Positions 1 to 14,158 of a DNA stretch of 64,000 bases are shown one piece after another. Source of the stretch: Sipunculus nudus (Eukaryota > Annelida > Sipuncula > Golfingiida > Sipunculidae). Positions within the stretch are counted from its first letter, which is position 1. Each line of letters opens with the position of its first letter. The stretch is taken from positions 53,228,019 through 53,292,018 of the forward strand of contig CM049306.1 in NCBI GenBank assembly GCA_026874595.1, given 5' to 3'. A program made the position numbers and the translations under genes. A model generated the notes under the pieces. The model was not told the DNA's origin, did not search any database, and saw nothing but the letters and a program-made list of their open reading frames with translations.

Positions 1-552
1 GTGTAAACAACACTTGACATGGTGTATGAAAACTTGATAAAAGCTACTCTTTTCAATCAATTCCTTTGAAATTTCAGATTTTAAAAGATTAAATCCTTAT
101 GTATATATGCTGTGAAAATTAAATCAACAGGGAAAAAACTTGCCATTGCCAAAGTTGGACAAAATTTAAGGTATTGATTTTTTATTTCTGCTAATAACTT
201 GAAAAATTTGCAAAATTCAGATCTAATTTTGGTTAAACAACTGAATCTTGATTAAATGATGTTACATACCTGACAAAAAATCTCTAGCTTCAGCAATCCC
301 CTTGTTAAGGGAGTAAATATATTTCTTGATTTTTTACAAAGTGCATTATGTTTGGGCCCATAACTTAAACAATTACGCAATATTTACTGACATCATTTCT
401 GGCATGTGCATAGAGAATGTATATAGAAAAATATGTATATTATATATGATTAAAGTCAGATCAGTGGTTTTGATATTAGGCAGTCTTGAAGTCATTTTTC
501 ACAATGGACCATGACTATAGCTCAGATGACTTATAGTCAGCTGAGCTAAAAA
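1..552 (+). repeat. Dispersed repeat family R1, copy a (left-truncated by window)
   Basis: Shares long stretches with copies at 553, 3165, 43931 and 58245: ATTAAATCCTTATG, GGCAAAATTTAAGGTA, TTGATATTAGGCAGTC. It ends with the family's right-end hairpin, ACTATAGCTCAG, TGACTTATAGTCA and GCTGAGCTAAAAA, at about 512-552. Confidence 0.8.
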
Positions 553-1178
553 TCAATAACTAGCCTAATTTTTTAACTTTTATTTTAAAATTTCAGATTT
601 TAACAGATTAAATCCTTATGCATGTGAACATGCTGTGAAAATTTAATCCACAATATTTACAGAAAAAATATGTGTTGTGGCCAAAGTTTGTAAAAATTTA
701 AGGTACTGATTTTATATTTATGCTAATAACTTAAATAAAATTGCAAAATTCAGATCTCAATTTGGGTATACAATTTGTATCTTGATTAAATAAAGTTATA
801 TCCCTGAAAAAAAGTGTCTAGCTTCAACAAATTTCATGTTAAATTTGTAAATATCTTAGAGGAATATATAGAGGAATATTTATATTTAATATACATATAA
901 AACATATCAGTGGTTTTTGAAATTAGGCAGTCTTGAAGTGTAATAATGGGTTTTAAATGGAAAATTGAGGTTTTTCCATAATATCTCATAGGAACGAAGT
1001 CATAGTGACCCAATTTTCAGTAAGGTGGGAGATTTTTCGGACATCTAACAGTATGACAAAATTTGGATTTTTTAGGTCCTATTGGTTTCATATGTGCTCT
1101 TTTAACAGATGGACAGCCAGATGGCTGGAAGACAAACAAATGACCATCACTATAGCACAGATGACTTATAACCTCTAG
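553..1178 (+). repeat. R1 repeat, copy b
   Basis: Begins immediately after copy a. It keeps the core (GCAGTCTTGAAGTG, AACGAAGTCATAGTGACCCA) and a decayed GACAGCCAGATGG tract; the right-end hairpin is degraded (TATAGCACAGATGACTTATA, then divergent). Confidence 0.7.
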
Positions 1179-1288
1179 CTCTTTTTCCTCCGGTAACTAT
1201 GTTTTGTCAATAACACCACAACTAGAAGAACATGAGGTCATAATGAAATTTCTGAAGTTTGGTAAGGAAACTTAACAAAAGTTACTGA

Positions 1289-1300
1289 TATATATATATA

Positions 1301-1359
<59 letters not shown>
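1289..1359. repeat. (AT)n microsatellite
   Basis: About 35 AT repeats with one AAT interruption. Confidence 0.95.
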
Positions 1360-1360
<1 letters not shown>

Positions 1361-3164
1361 TGAAAGTTTAAACTACTTCATTTGATTAAATATATCAGTA
1401 TCAAAACCAAATTATCCCCATTTTTTATTTCATGGTTTTCATTAAGAGAGACATAAGGAAACCTGTATTGTGGCAATTCGCTTCTGGGAATTTCACGATA
1501 GTTCATTTGACTTTATGTTCATGTTGTTTTCATAATTTATGACACAGGTCAAGCTAAAATAATATAACTCCTGCTGCTGTGAAAAAACTGCTATTTTCAA
1601 ATGATAAGTGAAAGTGTTCATATGAATTCAGTAGAGTCACCCAGGCAGACAAATCTCATGAACAGGAACCCATTTTCAATACAACTGTAGCTGAAGCTTG
1701 ATACAGATCCCTCAGATCTCAGTTCTTTAAAAAGCAGCAGTTTGTGTTGGAGTTCAAGGGGCCAGTCTTATAACCTCATGGCTAGTCTCTAGGCTGGCTT
1801 CCACAAGCCACTGTCTAAGCCTCAGCTTCAGGAGCCAATGATAAAGACTGACTTGGATCTTGGGCCTACCAGCCTGTCTGTCAAGTTCTGATCAAGGCCC
1901 AAAAAATTAATTGCATAATAAAGGAATTATAAAACAAGGGACCCATGGGTCACCGCATTCAGCTGTTATATATGATAAAAAAATATGATTTAGAAATGAG
2001 GCACATGCTTGTTTTGTGTGAAAAAAAATTTAAGCTGTATTATGAGTTGTGGGTGTTTAGCTTATGTATGATTTTGATAGTATCTTTGGAGACGGGGAAG
2101 AGGATTGATTTCATTTATTTTATTAACAAATGGAGTGCTATTGTCACACAGATTTTGACTTGGCCATATTACTTATAAGCAGAACATATAATATAAGAGT
2201 TTAACTATTTATTAAAAATAATTACAAATTGTCCCAAATACAAATTTTATTAAAAATAATAAGAGAATCGTATGATTTTTTTTTAATAAAATACAACTGA
2301 AATGATTATTAAAATAATATCAAAGAATATATTCATGAATGCATTCATGAATACATTTTGAAAGTATTTGCACTGGTATTCATATACTTTCATTTTTACC
2401 TGAATTCCCATTCTTATGCAAGAAATTTTATAATGGAGTTCATATTAATATTCATATTCAAATACATTTACAAAGTATTCGCACCATGTCTGGTATTAAT
2501 ATTCAGTTTTCATCAAACAATGATGTTGAGAATCCAGAATATACAAAATTCACACATTTAAATAATGATCATAAGTACCTGGTATTATGGCTTTTATTCA
2601 TATTAAAAAAAAAAGTAATATATTTATTTTGGACTAATTTCACATCAATGTACACACTAGACACAGCAGGAATCTAGATTAATATTATCAACTGCATCTT
2701 TGTCTATCATTAATTTCCTTCATATGATCCCTAATGATTAGTAATGAATAATATGATTTATTTTTTTATCATTAAAATTGAACTGAAAAATACCATAGGT
2801 GACTGCATGGTGTTATTTGGAATATGTGAGATTCTATCAATCGATACAAGATTCTTATATCATCAGTAACTGCAAGTTAATTCCCTTTTATTATAAACTA
2901 ACAAATTCCTTTTCTATTTTTCTTTAATTTGTTATTAAAAACCAATAAAAATTTATTAATTTATTGTTTATTGTTATGTTGTTGGTTAAAACTACTAGAT
3001 GAGTTGGGTATGACACCTGGATCAACTGTGGCTGGCCATAAGCTGCCTGGCTGCCCAAGTATATGCCTCGCCTCAAGCGTGCATAATTTGCTGAAAGTTC
3101 AACAAGGTCAACATACAGGTGACTCAAGAGTGGCTGGAGAGAGCCAAGGTCTGACATGGTCTCA
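1360..3164. other. No gene seen
   Basis: AT-rich DNA. A left-end motif (GGGACCCATGGGTCACCGC then ATTCAGCTG) lies at 1939-1967. Around 2330-2500 there are repeated ATTCATGAATGCATTC-like palindromes and two copies of AAGTATTTGCAC or a close form. The short open frames have no protein character. Confidence 0.6.
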
Positions 3165-4111
3165 TAAAAACATTAATAAAAGCTACAATTTTTGGCCAAT
3201 TTCTTTCAGCTTTCTAAACTAAAAAGCTGAAATCCTTATGTGTGCATGATATGAAAATTATATAAACAGAAACAGATACAGAAAAAAAACGTGCCATGGT
3301 CAAAGTTGGGCAAAATTTAAGGTACCAATTTTTTATTTTTTGCTAATATTTTAAAAATTTTTAAAGATTTTGATCTAATTTTGGGTACACAATTTAATTT
3401 TGATTAATTATATTACTTGAAAAAAAGTCCATAGCTTTAACAAGTTTTGTGTTAAGTGATCAAATATCTTTCCTGATTTTTTACAAAATGCATTATGTTC
3501 TGGCCCATAACTTTCTTAAATTATATAATACAGACATAATTTCAAGCATGTACATAGGAACTATATAGAGAAATATTTATGGTAAATATGAGGAAAAACA
3601 GATGAGTGGTTTTGATATTAGGCAGTCCTGAAGTGTGAAAATAGATTTTTAATAAAAAATTGAGGTTTTTCCTTAATTTCTCAAAGGAACAAAGTCGCAA
3701 AGACCCAGTTTTCGGCTTGGTAGGAGATCTTGGGGACATCTAACACTATACCCAATTTTAGGTTCCTAGGTCTTACGGTTTCAAAACGTGCCACATCTAC
3801 GGACGGATGGACAGACGGACGGACGACGGACAATGGACCACGACTATAGCTCAGATGACTATAGCTCAGTCAGCTGAGCTAAAAACTGAGGTTTTTCCTT
3901 AATTTCTCAAAGGAATGAAGTCCCAAAGACCAAGTTTTCAGCTTGGTAGGAGATCTTGGGGACATCTAACATTATGCCGATTTTTGGATTCCTAGGTCTT
4001 ACGGTTTCAAAACGTGCCACATCTACAGACGGACGGACAGATGGACGGACCACGGCCAATGGACCACGACTATAGCTCAGATGACTTATAGTCAGCTGAG
4101 CTAAAAATGGA
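3165..4111 (+). repeat. R1 repeat, copy c, with duplicated right end
   Basis: A full core followed by two right ends in tandem (to about 3868 and about 4111). Each has GACATCTAACA, an ACGG-type tract (ACGGACGGATGGACAGACGG) and the terminal hairpin with GTCAGCTGAGCTAAAAA. The second unit duplicates only the last ~240 bp. Confidence 0.8.
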
Positions 4112-7100
4112 TCAGCTAGGTCACCAACGTGTCAACTCAGACCAGAATTCAGATACTGAATCCTAAGGTTGCACGGACTCTTGACTTGGATGGTGGTGAC
4201 TCAGACTAAATCTTGGCCTAAGAGGTTGTTGACTCAAACTCAATCATTGAATCTGAGGCTGTGGCTCAGACTTTTTTCTTGACCAAAAAGGGCTTGGACA
4301 CCAACCTGTTCCTCAAGAGTAGTGACTCAACTACAGCACTGTAACCTTGACCTCTGGGTCACTGTGATATATATCCCATGCAATCAGTATCTATCTCTAT
4401 AACATGGTTTGTTCTGTATTGCATTCACATTGATGGGGTGGCATATCAGGCCAAGTTCCTTTTTGTAGTGGCAAATATTTTACTGGCATCCTAATTACAA
4501 CTGCAAATTCCTTATCTATTCTGCCCTAAAACAGTGTTAAAAGTTTTTTCTCTACTCTATTTTATTGATAAAGCTGAGTATGACTAAAAGTCAGCTATAA
4601 ATTAAGCATAAAATCTTGCAAGAAAAAATTACCAAACTCTCTGAGAATGTAAGGATTAGTGCCATTTTATGAAGCTCATTCAAATATACTGTATTTGATG
4701 CTTCTGAACTAGCTCCAAATGTAATATTTGCTGTTAAATATTAATATTTGTAAGTTCTTGCACATGAGCTCTCAGAATTTTGAATTTCCAGCCATTTTAA
4801 GAAACATTGGCAAGTTCATGGCAAACCATCACTGTTATAAAACACTGACAGAGCACATCTAGAGTTTCTGAAATTATATGTAAATAACCTTAACTTAACA
4901 TCTTGGAAGTAAAGATTAAAAAGGTATTAAAGACTGTTGAGTAAACAGAATGTATAGAAAATCTTTCCTGAAGAAAAAAGTAGAACACTTTTTCAAACAT
5001 AAAATAGAATACACACAGAAATGTAAATGTTTTCAAACAGTTCATCAACAATTTCCCAGTAAAAAAACTACTTTTAATATGACAATATTAAACAGTAATT
5101 CATTGAACAAGATTGTTGGGGACGTAGGGTGGTAAGGAAAGCTTTAACTTCCAAATCAGCAGTTGTGCACTTTATAATCATATAAAAAAAAAAAGTCTAG
5201 CAGTTAAATGCCTCCCTCCCTACAACCCTATCCTTTCCATGTCCTCCAACCAATTACCTTTTTCCACACCCCACCCCCATTAAATTCTCTTGTGAGCTGG
5301 CCACTGTTAGTAAGTGCAAATATGGAAAAAAAAGCTAGGATATGTACCTCTGTCAAAAGTATGACAAGGTCAGTTTCCACGACTGGAACAAAACTACATG
5401 ATAAATAACAAGAAATAAATTGCATATCTACCAAGAGTAAACATCTCGCTCGCTGGTTAAGTGTCCGCAGCAGGGAATTGAGGAAAGTTTGCGGGCTCGC
5501 ATCTCATGATTTTGTGAGGACGCTACCTGGATGATGGGGTTCCTGCCCATGATGCACATGAAACATTGTCATATTAAAACTAATCGTGCCACATAAGAAA
5601 TTGGCCCCCTGGCTACAATATACCAATGTATGGCTCCATTAGTGATGCTTAACTGCTCTTAACATGGACATGAAAGTTGTGCTCGCTGCCCAAACGACAG
5701 AGCTAGTGACCTCCTACTGTAATAAGCTACCAGTGAAACTAATGCATAATACAGGAATTGTTTCATTGCTGAGTTCTGATATTTTCCTGACGGGGCACAG
5801 GTTTCTTAGAAATCGAGGGGGAGACATCGATCTGCCGGTTCTTGCTCATTTATTTACATGTAAGCACGCAGAGGAAACTTGGAGATGTGAAGACACCCAT
5901 GTTCCGCTAAACATGAAAGAACCCCCAGACAGATGGTCACGACTGATTCAGAAGGCCAATCAGAGTCATTTATCTGCCCTGTTGGTTCTCCAAGCGTGTA
6001 TACCAAAATACCCAACTGAGGCAGAGTCATATCGACAGTGAGCACAGACCTGAACCAACCATGCAAGCCGGTCATTCATTAGTCCTATACAGAAATGATA
6101 ATTAAATCACCTGTTATAAGAGTGACCTTTGAATTCAACCTTTGCCCAAAAGAGTACACAAAATACTGCTTTAAGGCAAAGGCGCTTACACCATCCAAGC
6201 CAGTTCTTTTTCTTCAATTCACTTCCGTCATTCACTTAAGCTGGTTACCCGAAATGACCAAGACTTTAAGTGTTCCACCTGCTGTGACCTTGACCTTTGA
6301 CTTTAACCTTTGCCCAAACATGAATACCAAATTACCAATATATTTATATCTGAGACACATCAAGAGTTATGCCAGACCTTTTAATAACAATCAAGTTTGT
6401 CCTTTACTGAAACTCAAAACTGAAAATCTTCCAGACCTTAGCATCAACCAGGGCAGAATTTTCCTACCCACCATTCATAATGAGCTATATAGTTTACAAC
6501 AAATAAGATATAATAAGTGACCTGCTGTGACCTTTCACTCTGACCTTTTACCCAAGATAAATATATAACCATATCCAGAATTTCCCTTGTAAGCTAATCA
6601 TCAAATGAGAAAATACCCAGCCAATAAGAGGAAAGGTTACCTTACCTGGCCATAATTATCATTTCTAACAGTAAAAACTTTGAACGCAGTCACAATATTA
6701 AAATATTTCAATGTGACTTAAGAACAAAAAGATCAAATATATATAAAAAAAGGTGACTGAACAAAAGGACAGATACAATCTTCACAGGTTACATATGTGA
6801 CTAGGGCATAATGACCTGGAATATATTAAATATATGACTACTTTTACTGTGAGGGACAGTTATTATAGGATAAAATAGGAGAATCTTCTTCACTTATTGT
6901 TATGTGCACTGGCTCTTGAAGATAATATAATCCACTAATTTCTTTTACATCATTTAAACCACAAATTGTCTTCTACAAGCCAGATAGCAGGTATTCTAAA
7001 ATATGAAAGGGAAGCAGGCACATTTTAAAAGTTTTCAATAGCAAGCCTTAATGCCTGCCTGTAGAAAGCTCTGTCTAATATATGTAGATGTATAAATCTC

Positions 7101-7795
7101 TATGAACAGATGAAATTACTTAGTGAAATCTGCCGGTCTTCATGGAGGATCCTTAACAGGTGATGGAAGAACTTGTGTTTTCATGGAGAGTTTGGAACAA
7201 CAACAGCAGCTCCAAATACAAGTTACTGCAATAATTAATTGATACAGCATGTTTGCAGTAGTTAGTTCTCTGTAGTGACTTGCCTTCCTACGCACTTGGA
7301 GATTTACTGTGCACATGTTGTGAAAATCAGATTGTGAGAGATATTCAAAGACAAATGATATGGCATCATGATAAGTATGTTTCCAAGTTTTCACTACAAA
7401 AATCTAAACATAGAACTCCAAACTAATATTCTATACAAAATGAGGTTTAAAATTGTGAATATAACCAATAGGAAATCACATCAGTTTCAACTGATTATAT
7501 CAGTAATTTAAAGTTCAGCACTGGAAGCAAGTGCATTCATTAATATTTGAGCTAATAATACAGATCATTCATAATAGTACCCTAATTTTTATTCAGAAAC
7601 ATCTGTCCTACCTGTCAAAGGGTACCAGTATAAGGATGAAATATGTAGCACCTATGTGAAACATATCCTTTTTACATTTGGATCAACAGACAGATACACT
7701 GTACAGTCATGCTTGCTCACTGGCCACAATGCAATTGAACAATAAACAAAACATTTTGTGAGCATTTACATGGGCAAATACAAAAGGTTGAAAAG
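4112..7795. other. No supported gene
   Basis: Mostly AT-rich. The longest open frame (5664-6041, 125 codons) has ordinary composition but no motif I recognise and no splice context. At 6120-6560 there are degenerate TGACCTTTGA / CCTTTGCCCAAA repeats like those at 41.4-42.7 kb, which explains the 141-codon frame at 6095-6520. Confidence 0.5.
5436..5545 (+). mobile_element. Possible tRNA-related SINE head
   Basis: CTCGCTGGTTAAGTGTCCGC resembles an A box, and GCGGGCTCGCATCTC, about 45 bp on, sits where a B box should be. The B box is degraded and no second copy was found, so this is weak. Confidence 0.3.
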
Positions 7796-8095
7796 TTCAG
7801 AAACATTTTGACACTTGACTGGAAGACTGGTCCTGGTACAACACATAAGGCTGACAAGTTCCAAAACATTTTGAGACTTGACTGGAAGACTGGTTCTGGT
7901 ACAACACATATAAGGCTGACAATTAAGTTCCAATACATTTTGACACTTGACTGGAAGACTGGTCCTGGTATAACATATAATGCTGCCAAGTTCCAAAACA
8001 TTTTGACACTTAACTGGCCCTGGTACAACACAAAAGGCTGACAAGTTCCAAAACATTTTGACATGTGCCTGGAAGACTGGTCCTAGCTGGTATAA
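7796..8095. repeat. 62-67-bp tandem repeat, about 4.5 units
   Basis: Unit contains GACACTTGACTGGAAGACTG and GTTCCAAAACATTTTG. The open frames on both strands here arise from the repeat. Confidence 0.88.
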
Positions 8096-8364
8096 GGATT
8101 ATACTGAACTACTGAAGCAATTAATTTTCAGGAAACTTTCAGAGACGGTGTAACATGGGCCATGAAAGACACCATTAGATTTTGGTGCACACCATGACAA
8201 AGAAGCAGATCCAGGGGAATTTTTTTTCCTTGGAGAGAGATAAAAAATATAGTTGCCTTTTAAATGAGTGTAAAGGGATCTAGAAGAGGTGCTGTACTCT
8301 GTCACCCTTCAATATATATGGGTCAGTGTATCTGTCACAAAGTTTTCAGTATAGCAAAGCCTAT

Positions 8365-8733
8365 AATTTCTTTTACATAGACATACAATGAGTCACCGAG
8401 ATAACAAAACATAACAATCCTGGAAAAAAAGATGTGCTGATATTCAAAAGTATGCATGCACATTAAAATTGCAAGTGTCTTTCACAAATTTCTTTTACAT
8501 AGACATACAATGAGTCACCGAGATAACAAAACATAACAATCCTGGAAAAAAAGATGTGCTGATGTTCAAAAGTATGCATGCACATTAAAATTGCAAGAGT
8601 CTTTCACAAATTTCTTTTACATAGACATACAATGAGTCACCGAGATAACAAAAACATAACAATCCTGGAAAAAAAGATGTGATGATGTTCAAAAGTATGC
8701 ATGCACATTAAAATTGCAAGAGTCTTTCACAAA
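8365..8733. repeat. 122-bp tandem repeat, three nearly identical units
   Basis: Units begin at about 8365, 8487 and 8609 with AATTTCTTTTACATAGACAT. They differ at only a few bases, so the array expanded recently. Confidence 0.93.
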
Positions 8734-9300
8734 TGGCCAGGCTTATCACAGTCGGCTTACAAGCACACAATTTAAGGCTGGTACTTCAATGTGTTGAGTG
8801 GTCTCGGGGGATCCAATTGGCCTTTGAATTGACAAAAATCGTTTCATCCGAGCACGGTCCTACTCGACACTGCTTGAGAGAGTCCTGCTGCTTGTTCAAC
8901 TACAAGGCAGCAGCGTTTAAGCATTATGTGATGCATGCGACCAGCTGACAAGCTGAATATTTTGGCTCCCCAGCCCCTCTGGAAAACAAACGATCTCTAA
9001 ATAATATACAACCTGGGATATTATTGTGATTCCTTAAAACAAGAGACCAAATAATACAGAGATGGATCACCCGTAGACAGACATTAAATGCCAGAGGACC
9101 AACCAGTCTTCCATACCACAGGGACAAGCCAGTTTATATTATGTTCTAAATGGAAAATGTATTTATACAACTAACAAATGAACAGCAGTCTTCTAAAGCA
9201 ATCTGGCTGCATTACCTTAAGTAGAGTGAACTACTCTGGTCACAAATGCCACGGGAAATGTCACGTTTATGTTATTGTAAATAGAAAAAAAACAGTGGAC

Positions 9301-9321
9301 ATATATATTGTAAATATATAA

Positions 9322-9368
<47 letters not shown>

Positions 9369-9384
9369 CATATATATATATATA
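9301..9384. repeat. (AT)n microsatellite, interrupted
   Basis: AT repeats with TAAATA interruptions. Confidence 0.93.
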
Positions 9385-9943
9385 GTATACTGCAGTTTGG
9401 TTCATATTTTTTAAGTTCATATTTCACTTTTTCACTTTTCTATTGTTTCGCAAGGGGTCAATTTTTCGCAATCTCACCATACAATAATCTACATATGCAT
9501 ATCCTTTATTGTATGATTGAATGAATTGTATTTATAAATATGTGAACAAAATCATTTAAATTGTACTTGGCTAGGACCAAGTGAACATGAAATTATTTAC
9601 ATAAGTAAGCAATCTTTGAGTTACGTTATCATTCAAGATCTGTTATTATTTATAAAATTCAATTTCTTTATTTCAACTTGGCTTGGAAAATGCCTGGTTG
9701 ATATCAAAATTGTATTCTGTATGGTATCATGTCAGCAAAATTGTTAAAAAATGTTGTTTACAAAAATTTTCTATAATACAGCAGGTTAAATTTTTTTATT
9801 TTTTGTATACCTCTTGGCATCTCACATTTCCATCAGAAAACACTCCTGGACTAGTATCAGAAGCCATTATTTTGTAAAATATTTACTCTAGGCTATTCTT
9901 ATGCTAAGCAGGCACTGTGATTTTCTTCTTCTGTATATAAAGA

Positions 9944-10139
9944 CAGGGGTGGATCCAGGATTAAGGAAAAGGGGGGTCCATCCCAGGAAGACTAATGAAA
10001 ACCCTAAAAAAAGGTCCCCAGGTCTGGAAAAGGGGGGGTCCAGGCCCCAAAATTTTGTCTGAAGCCCTTAAAAAAACATTGTTTCTGATGAAAAAGGGGT
10101 GGTCTGGACCCCCTGGACCCCCCCCTGGATCCGCTTCTG
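9944..10139. mobile_element. MITE family M2, copy 1
   Basis: Ends CAGGGGTGGATCCAGGA and inverse of CAGAAGCGGATCCAGGG, 196 bp. Flanked by AAAGA on both sides (9939-9943 and 10140-10144), a likely 5-bp target duplication. It is rich in GGTCC/GGACC, so the open frames here on both strands are not genes. Confidence 0.75.
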
Positions 10140-12539
10140 AAAGACCTGTTAGCAGAGCCATGAGTAATCCCCTCCCCAGTTTGCTGGCAGTACCTAGAAG
10201 CCTTTCCTTTATCCAAGCAGAAATAATCGCTAGCTTCTACTCAGATATGACCAAAATCAGGCCCTCAATAACGGAAGAGGAGTTTTTATTCACGGTATCG
10301 GGATCTGCACAAATGTGCTGAAAATCTGACTGGAATATCCCCCGTCTCCCGTTCAACCAGAAAATGCAGATAAAAATATCCACCAGCATGAATCTATCCT
10401 CTTGATCACTCAGCTGAGAGGTAAAAGGCCACATGTTTATTGAGGCATAGTTACCCAAAGTTTAAATAAACTCAGATTTTAGTTCATTTTGTAAGAATCC
10501 TGCACTTCACAGCAGTATAGGAACTGAAGCTGGAAAGGCTGCATGGGTTTTCTTCTGCAATGGAACAAGGCATCATGGGAAATCATAATGCATCATAGGA
10601 CACATTGAAAAATTATAAAACTAGTGGCTCATGGGCTATGACTCTCAACAGGAGAAATATTACCAGAGGCACTAGGAAATGAATATGTCACAGTGATGTC
10701 ATCTGGGTTTTCAAAGAAACTTTTACCAAAACCTGCTGAACTTTTCAAATCTAATGCTTAGACTTTATGCCTTTCTTCAAGTCACACTTTAGAGCTGTTG
10801 AAGTAACAGAAGCTCTGTCTTTACACCATCTCTATTCATGTCTCTTGAGAAATCTGATCAATGGCTTGATGTGTCTAACTGCTACCTATACAGTGTTCTG
10901 CTAAAGGATATAATAATGTCATTCTAAAAAGATAAAAGTAAAATGCATGTATCTTTAGAAATTGTTGCTGATGCCTATAGAAATTGTTGGGTCTTACAGA
11001 TGCTTCTGACATTATTGCTCCATAACTCTGAGAATATACGTCAGAGTGACCTTCTTTTCAGGTTCAACAGAGGATCTGTAGCTACCAGATGTCATGTGAA
11101 GTTTAAACTTCCTGGTTTACAGTTATGATTTGTGTCCTATTAACAGAAGGTGGATGCATGGCTTTTGAAGTTTCCACTTGATAAGGTATGGAAGAGAACT
11201 AAACTCTGCATAATTATGTGTACACTATTGCACTCAATGATTTTCAAAGGAAGAAATCAGCATACTTAGTAGCAACAAGCAAATTCATGGAATTTATGTC
11301 CTTGGCTTCTGCCTCTTGTTAATTTAGCTTCCTGTGATCTTCTTGCTTGCCTTCTCAAGATGTTTTAGTTTTTATTTTCCCCTGAAGATGTCTCCACATG
11401 TCATAGTGCCTGTGTTTTAGTTTTCATCACTGACCCAATTTTGAACACAATTGGATAATATTAAGGAAAGTTATAAAAACCTGACAGACAGACAGGCAGA
11501 GGGACAGACAGACAGCCAAATCCAAATCAATGTCCCCCATTCAGTGGAAGCCGGGGACAAAAAATTCATGACTCATTAGACATTTTTACTGGGCTACTTG
11601 GAGTTGAGACCACAGTCATATGAAAAGCTTCACTGCAAATTAATGGCTATCTCCTGCAACATTACCACTGTGCAGATCTGGTTATCTTAACTATTGGCTA
11701 TGAGTGGAGAATTAGTACAAAAGCATACATGAAAATATACAAACCAAAGTGTAAATCCTATCTCTATGGTAAATGCCCTAACTTCCTGTGCCTCACACAA
11801 CCTGGCTGTCAATCAAATTAGCTATGGGAGACATACAGTTAGAAACAAAATAAAAACACAAAAGGAGATTTACCAAAATGGCTGAGTTATAATGGAATCA
11901 TTTAAGCACATGGTGGTATTTGGCAGAAAGGTTTATAACATACTTAGGCATAGTCAAAAATGTCTGTTTTCTCATTGAGTTTTGAAGTGTAACTTTATTT
12001 ATGACAAGTTATTCCAATCTGAAATCTTTTAGGCTATCTAAAATTAGAGGAGCAAGGTTTCCACTACAAACTGAGATGACCATGAACCGGTCTAATGCAT
12101 GCATACAGTCCTTCATACATGTGACTGAAGCATTAAGACATCCTGCCCTCTTAGCATCATGCAACAATCTGCCTCTTCATCCCATCTTCTTCATCACTGA
12201 GTCAGCTGCAGGACTGATGTCATCCCTGATTGTCCTTCTCATTACATCATCACCTCAAATGTGTCTTATACCTAATTTACTGACACCCAGGGTCTTACAC
12301 TAATGTACTGACACCCAGGGTTTTACACAAATGTACGTCCTTTGATCAGGTCACCCACATAATCTTAAGTTCCTGTATATAAAAGGGTCAATTACATAAG
12401 AGTCAAAACAAGATGTTGGACAGTGCCTTTGGAGTTACAAATTTTAACAATATTGCTATAAAACACACTCAGTACTGATAGGATAACTATGTGCTGCAAA
12501 AACAAATGAACTCTATATATGCTTTAAAGCCATAGGGAC

Positions 12540-12720
12540 AAACTGAGATCCTATAAAATCACACTTTAACAAAATCAATGTCCTTCAAAATTACTTTGGA
12601 CAAAATATATGAAATCACACTTTGACAAAATCATTATCCTTTGAAATCATTTCATATGGACAGACTTGCCTCCAATTAATTCACACTTAATAAAACAAAA
12701 TCATTATCCTTCAAAATTTA
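12540..12720. repeat. Degenerate tandem repeat of ~57 bp
   Basis: Three to four imperfect units around CACACTTTAACAAAATCA and ATTATCCTTCAAAATT. Confidence 0.6.
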
Positions 12721-14035
12721 AAAAAAAATCTGAAAATGTAACTACAAAAATCCCTGGGAGGGGGGGAATAAAATCCTGAAAAAAAAATAATTTTGGACAG
12801 AAAAGTCAAACAAACAACATATTTTGAAAAATTAATGTTACACATACGAGAATTCCTACAAGATCTCATTTAGAATTACATCCAATAAAATCAAAACAAT
12901 CTTAGCAAACCCACATTTTGGACAGTCCTTTGAAACAAAATAGCATCCTTAAATATCCCAAAACACAATGTCTTACCTGCAAAATGCCATACAGGTCAGG
13001 CTGTGGGTACATGTATTTTTATGAATACGCAGATTAGTTCCAATCTTTTTTATGGACATCCATTGCTTCAGTACTAATTTTGCTTTCTTGAAGAAGCACT
13101 AAAACCATTTATATATGTTTACTTTATATAATTTTTTAACTGAATACATTCTCAAAAAAAATTATTTAAACCAAACTGTGCACCAGTGGCAAGAGCACCA
13201 GAAAAAGTTATTATTTCATATTGTATGTATTATTTGTAAAAAAAAAAAAAAACTAAAAATCACTAAAACTGCATGTTTATGAAAATTTATTATATTTATT
13301 ATTTAAATTTATTATATTAATTTAAAATATTGTAAAAAAGAAAAACTTTTTTTACAATATGTCCTGAATATGTCCTGGCTACCCTGTATACTAAAGAACT
13401 TTCTAAACAAAGACAAAACCTGATAAAATCCTATTCAAAATCTTAAGCATAGGGATTTCCATGGATGGTAGTGTAATTTATATGGAATATTCTATATATG
13501 AACCAACAAGTCTGCTCCTGTGTTGCAAAATGAAAAAATTATTTACAAGATAAGAGGTTATCAGTGACAGATTTGCCAGAAAACCCAAGATCACAAACAC
13601 AGACATGAAACACTCTCGTTATACAGAGGCAGTCTAACTGAACAAGAAGAATTACGGAAGTGGTCCTGACCACAAATCTGAACAACTTTAATCTTCCTAC
13701 ACTGTCTATAGATAAGTTAATAACCGACACTTGCGTCCCATGTGAGCTGGGTTCAAAGCAAACTCAGCCAATACCATCCCATGTTCGGAAAGTGCTACAT
13801 ACTTGAGACGGACTTCAATGTCTCTTGCGAGGCCTATACAGAATTAAGCATAAGACCTGAACTTTAGCTTGCTCCCCTGAGGAAAGCAAACACCCTCAGC
13901 TTGAACTCTATGCATGTTCATGAGACTATTCTTAATCAACAAATGACACAAAATCAAAGGACTTTATTCATATCATATTCTGTTTTGAAGTTCTTTAGAG
14001 GAATAAACTTAAACCAAAGAACTATCAATATAGCA

Positions 14036-14158
14036 TTTACCCAAGGGCATCTACCAAACATTATAAATACAAAACATATACCCAAGGGTATCTGCCAAAC
14101 CTTATAAATACAAAACATTTACCCAAGGGCATCTACCAAACATAATAAATACAAAACA
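14036..14158. repeat. 41-bp tandem repeat, three units
   Basis: Unit ACCCAAGGGCATCTACCAAA followed by CATTATAAATACAAAACAT. Confidence 0.85.

Noticed and set aside
5664-6041. 125-codon plus-strand frame
   Set aside because: No recognised motif, no splice or poly(A) context and no repeat support; kept only as a note.
6095-6520. 141-codon plus-strand frame
   Set aside because: Lies in degenerate TGACCTTTGA repeats shared with other loci; not protein-like.
7612-7651. 40-bp minus-strand stretch with acceptor CATAG and donor GTAGGA
   Set aside because: Single short candidate with weak signals and no neighbours in phase.
12977-13000. 24-bp minus-strand micro-exon reading PDLYGILQ, with good acceptor and donor
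   Set aside because: Too short to support alone, and it lies beyond the stop of the candidate gene; no partner exon with matching phase found.
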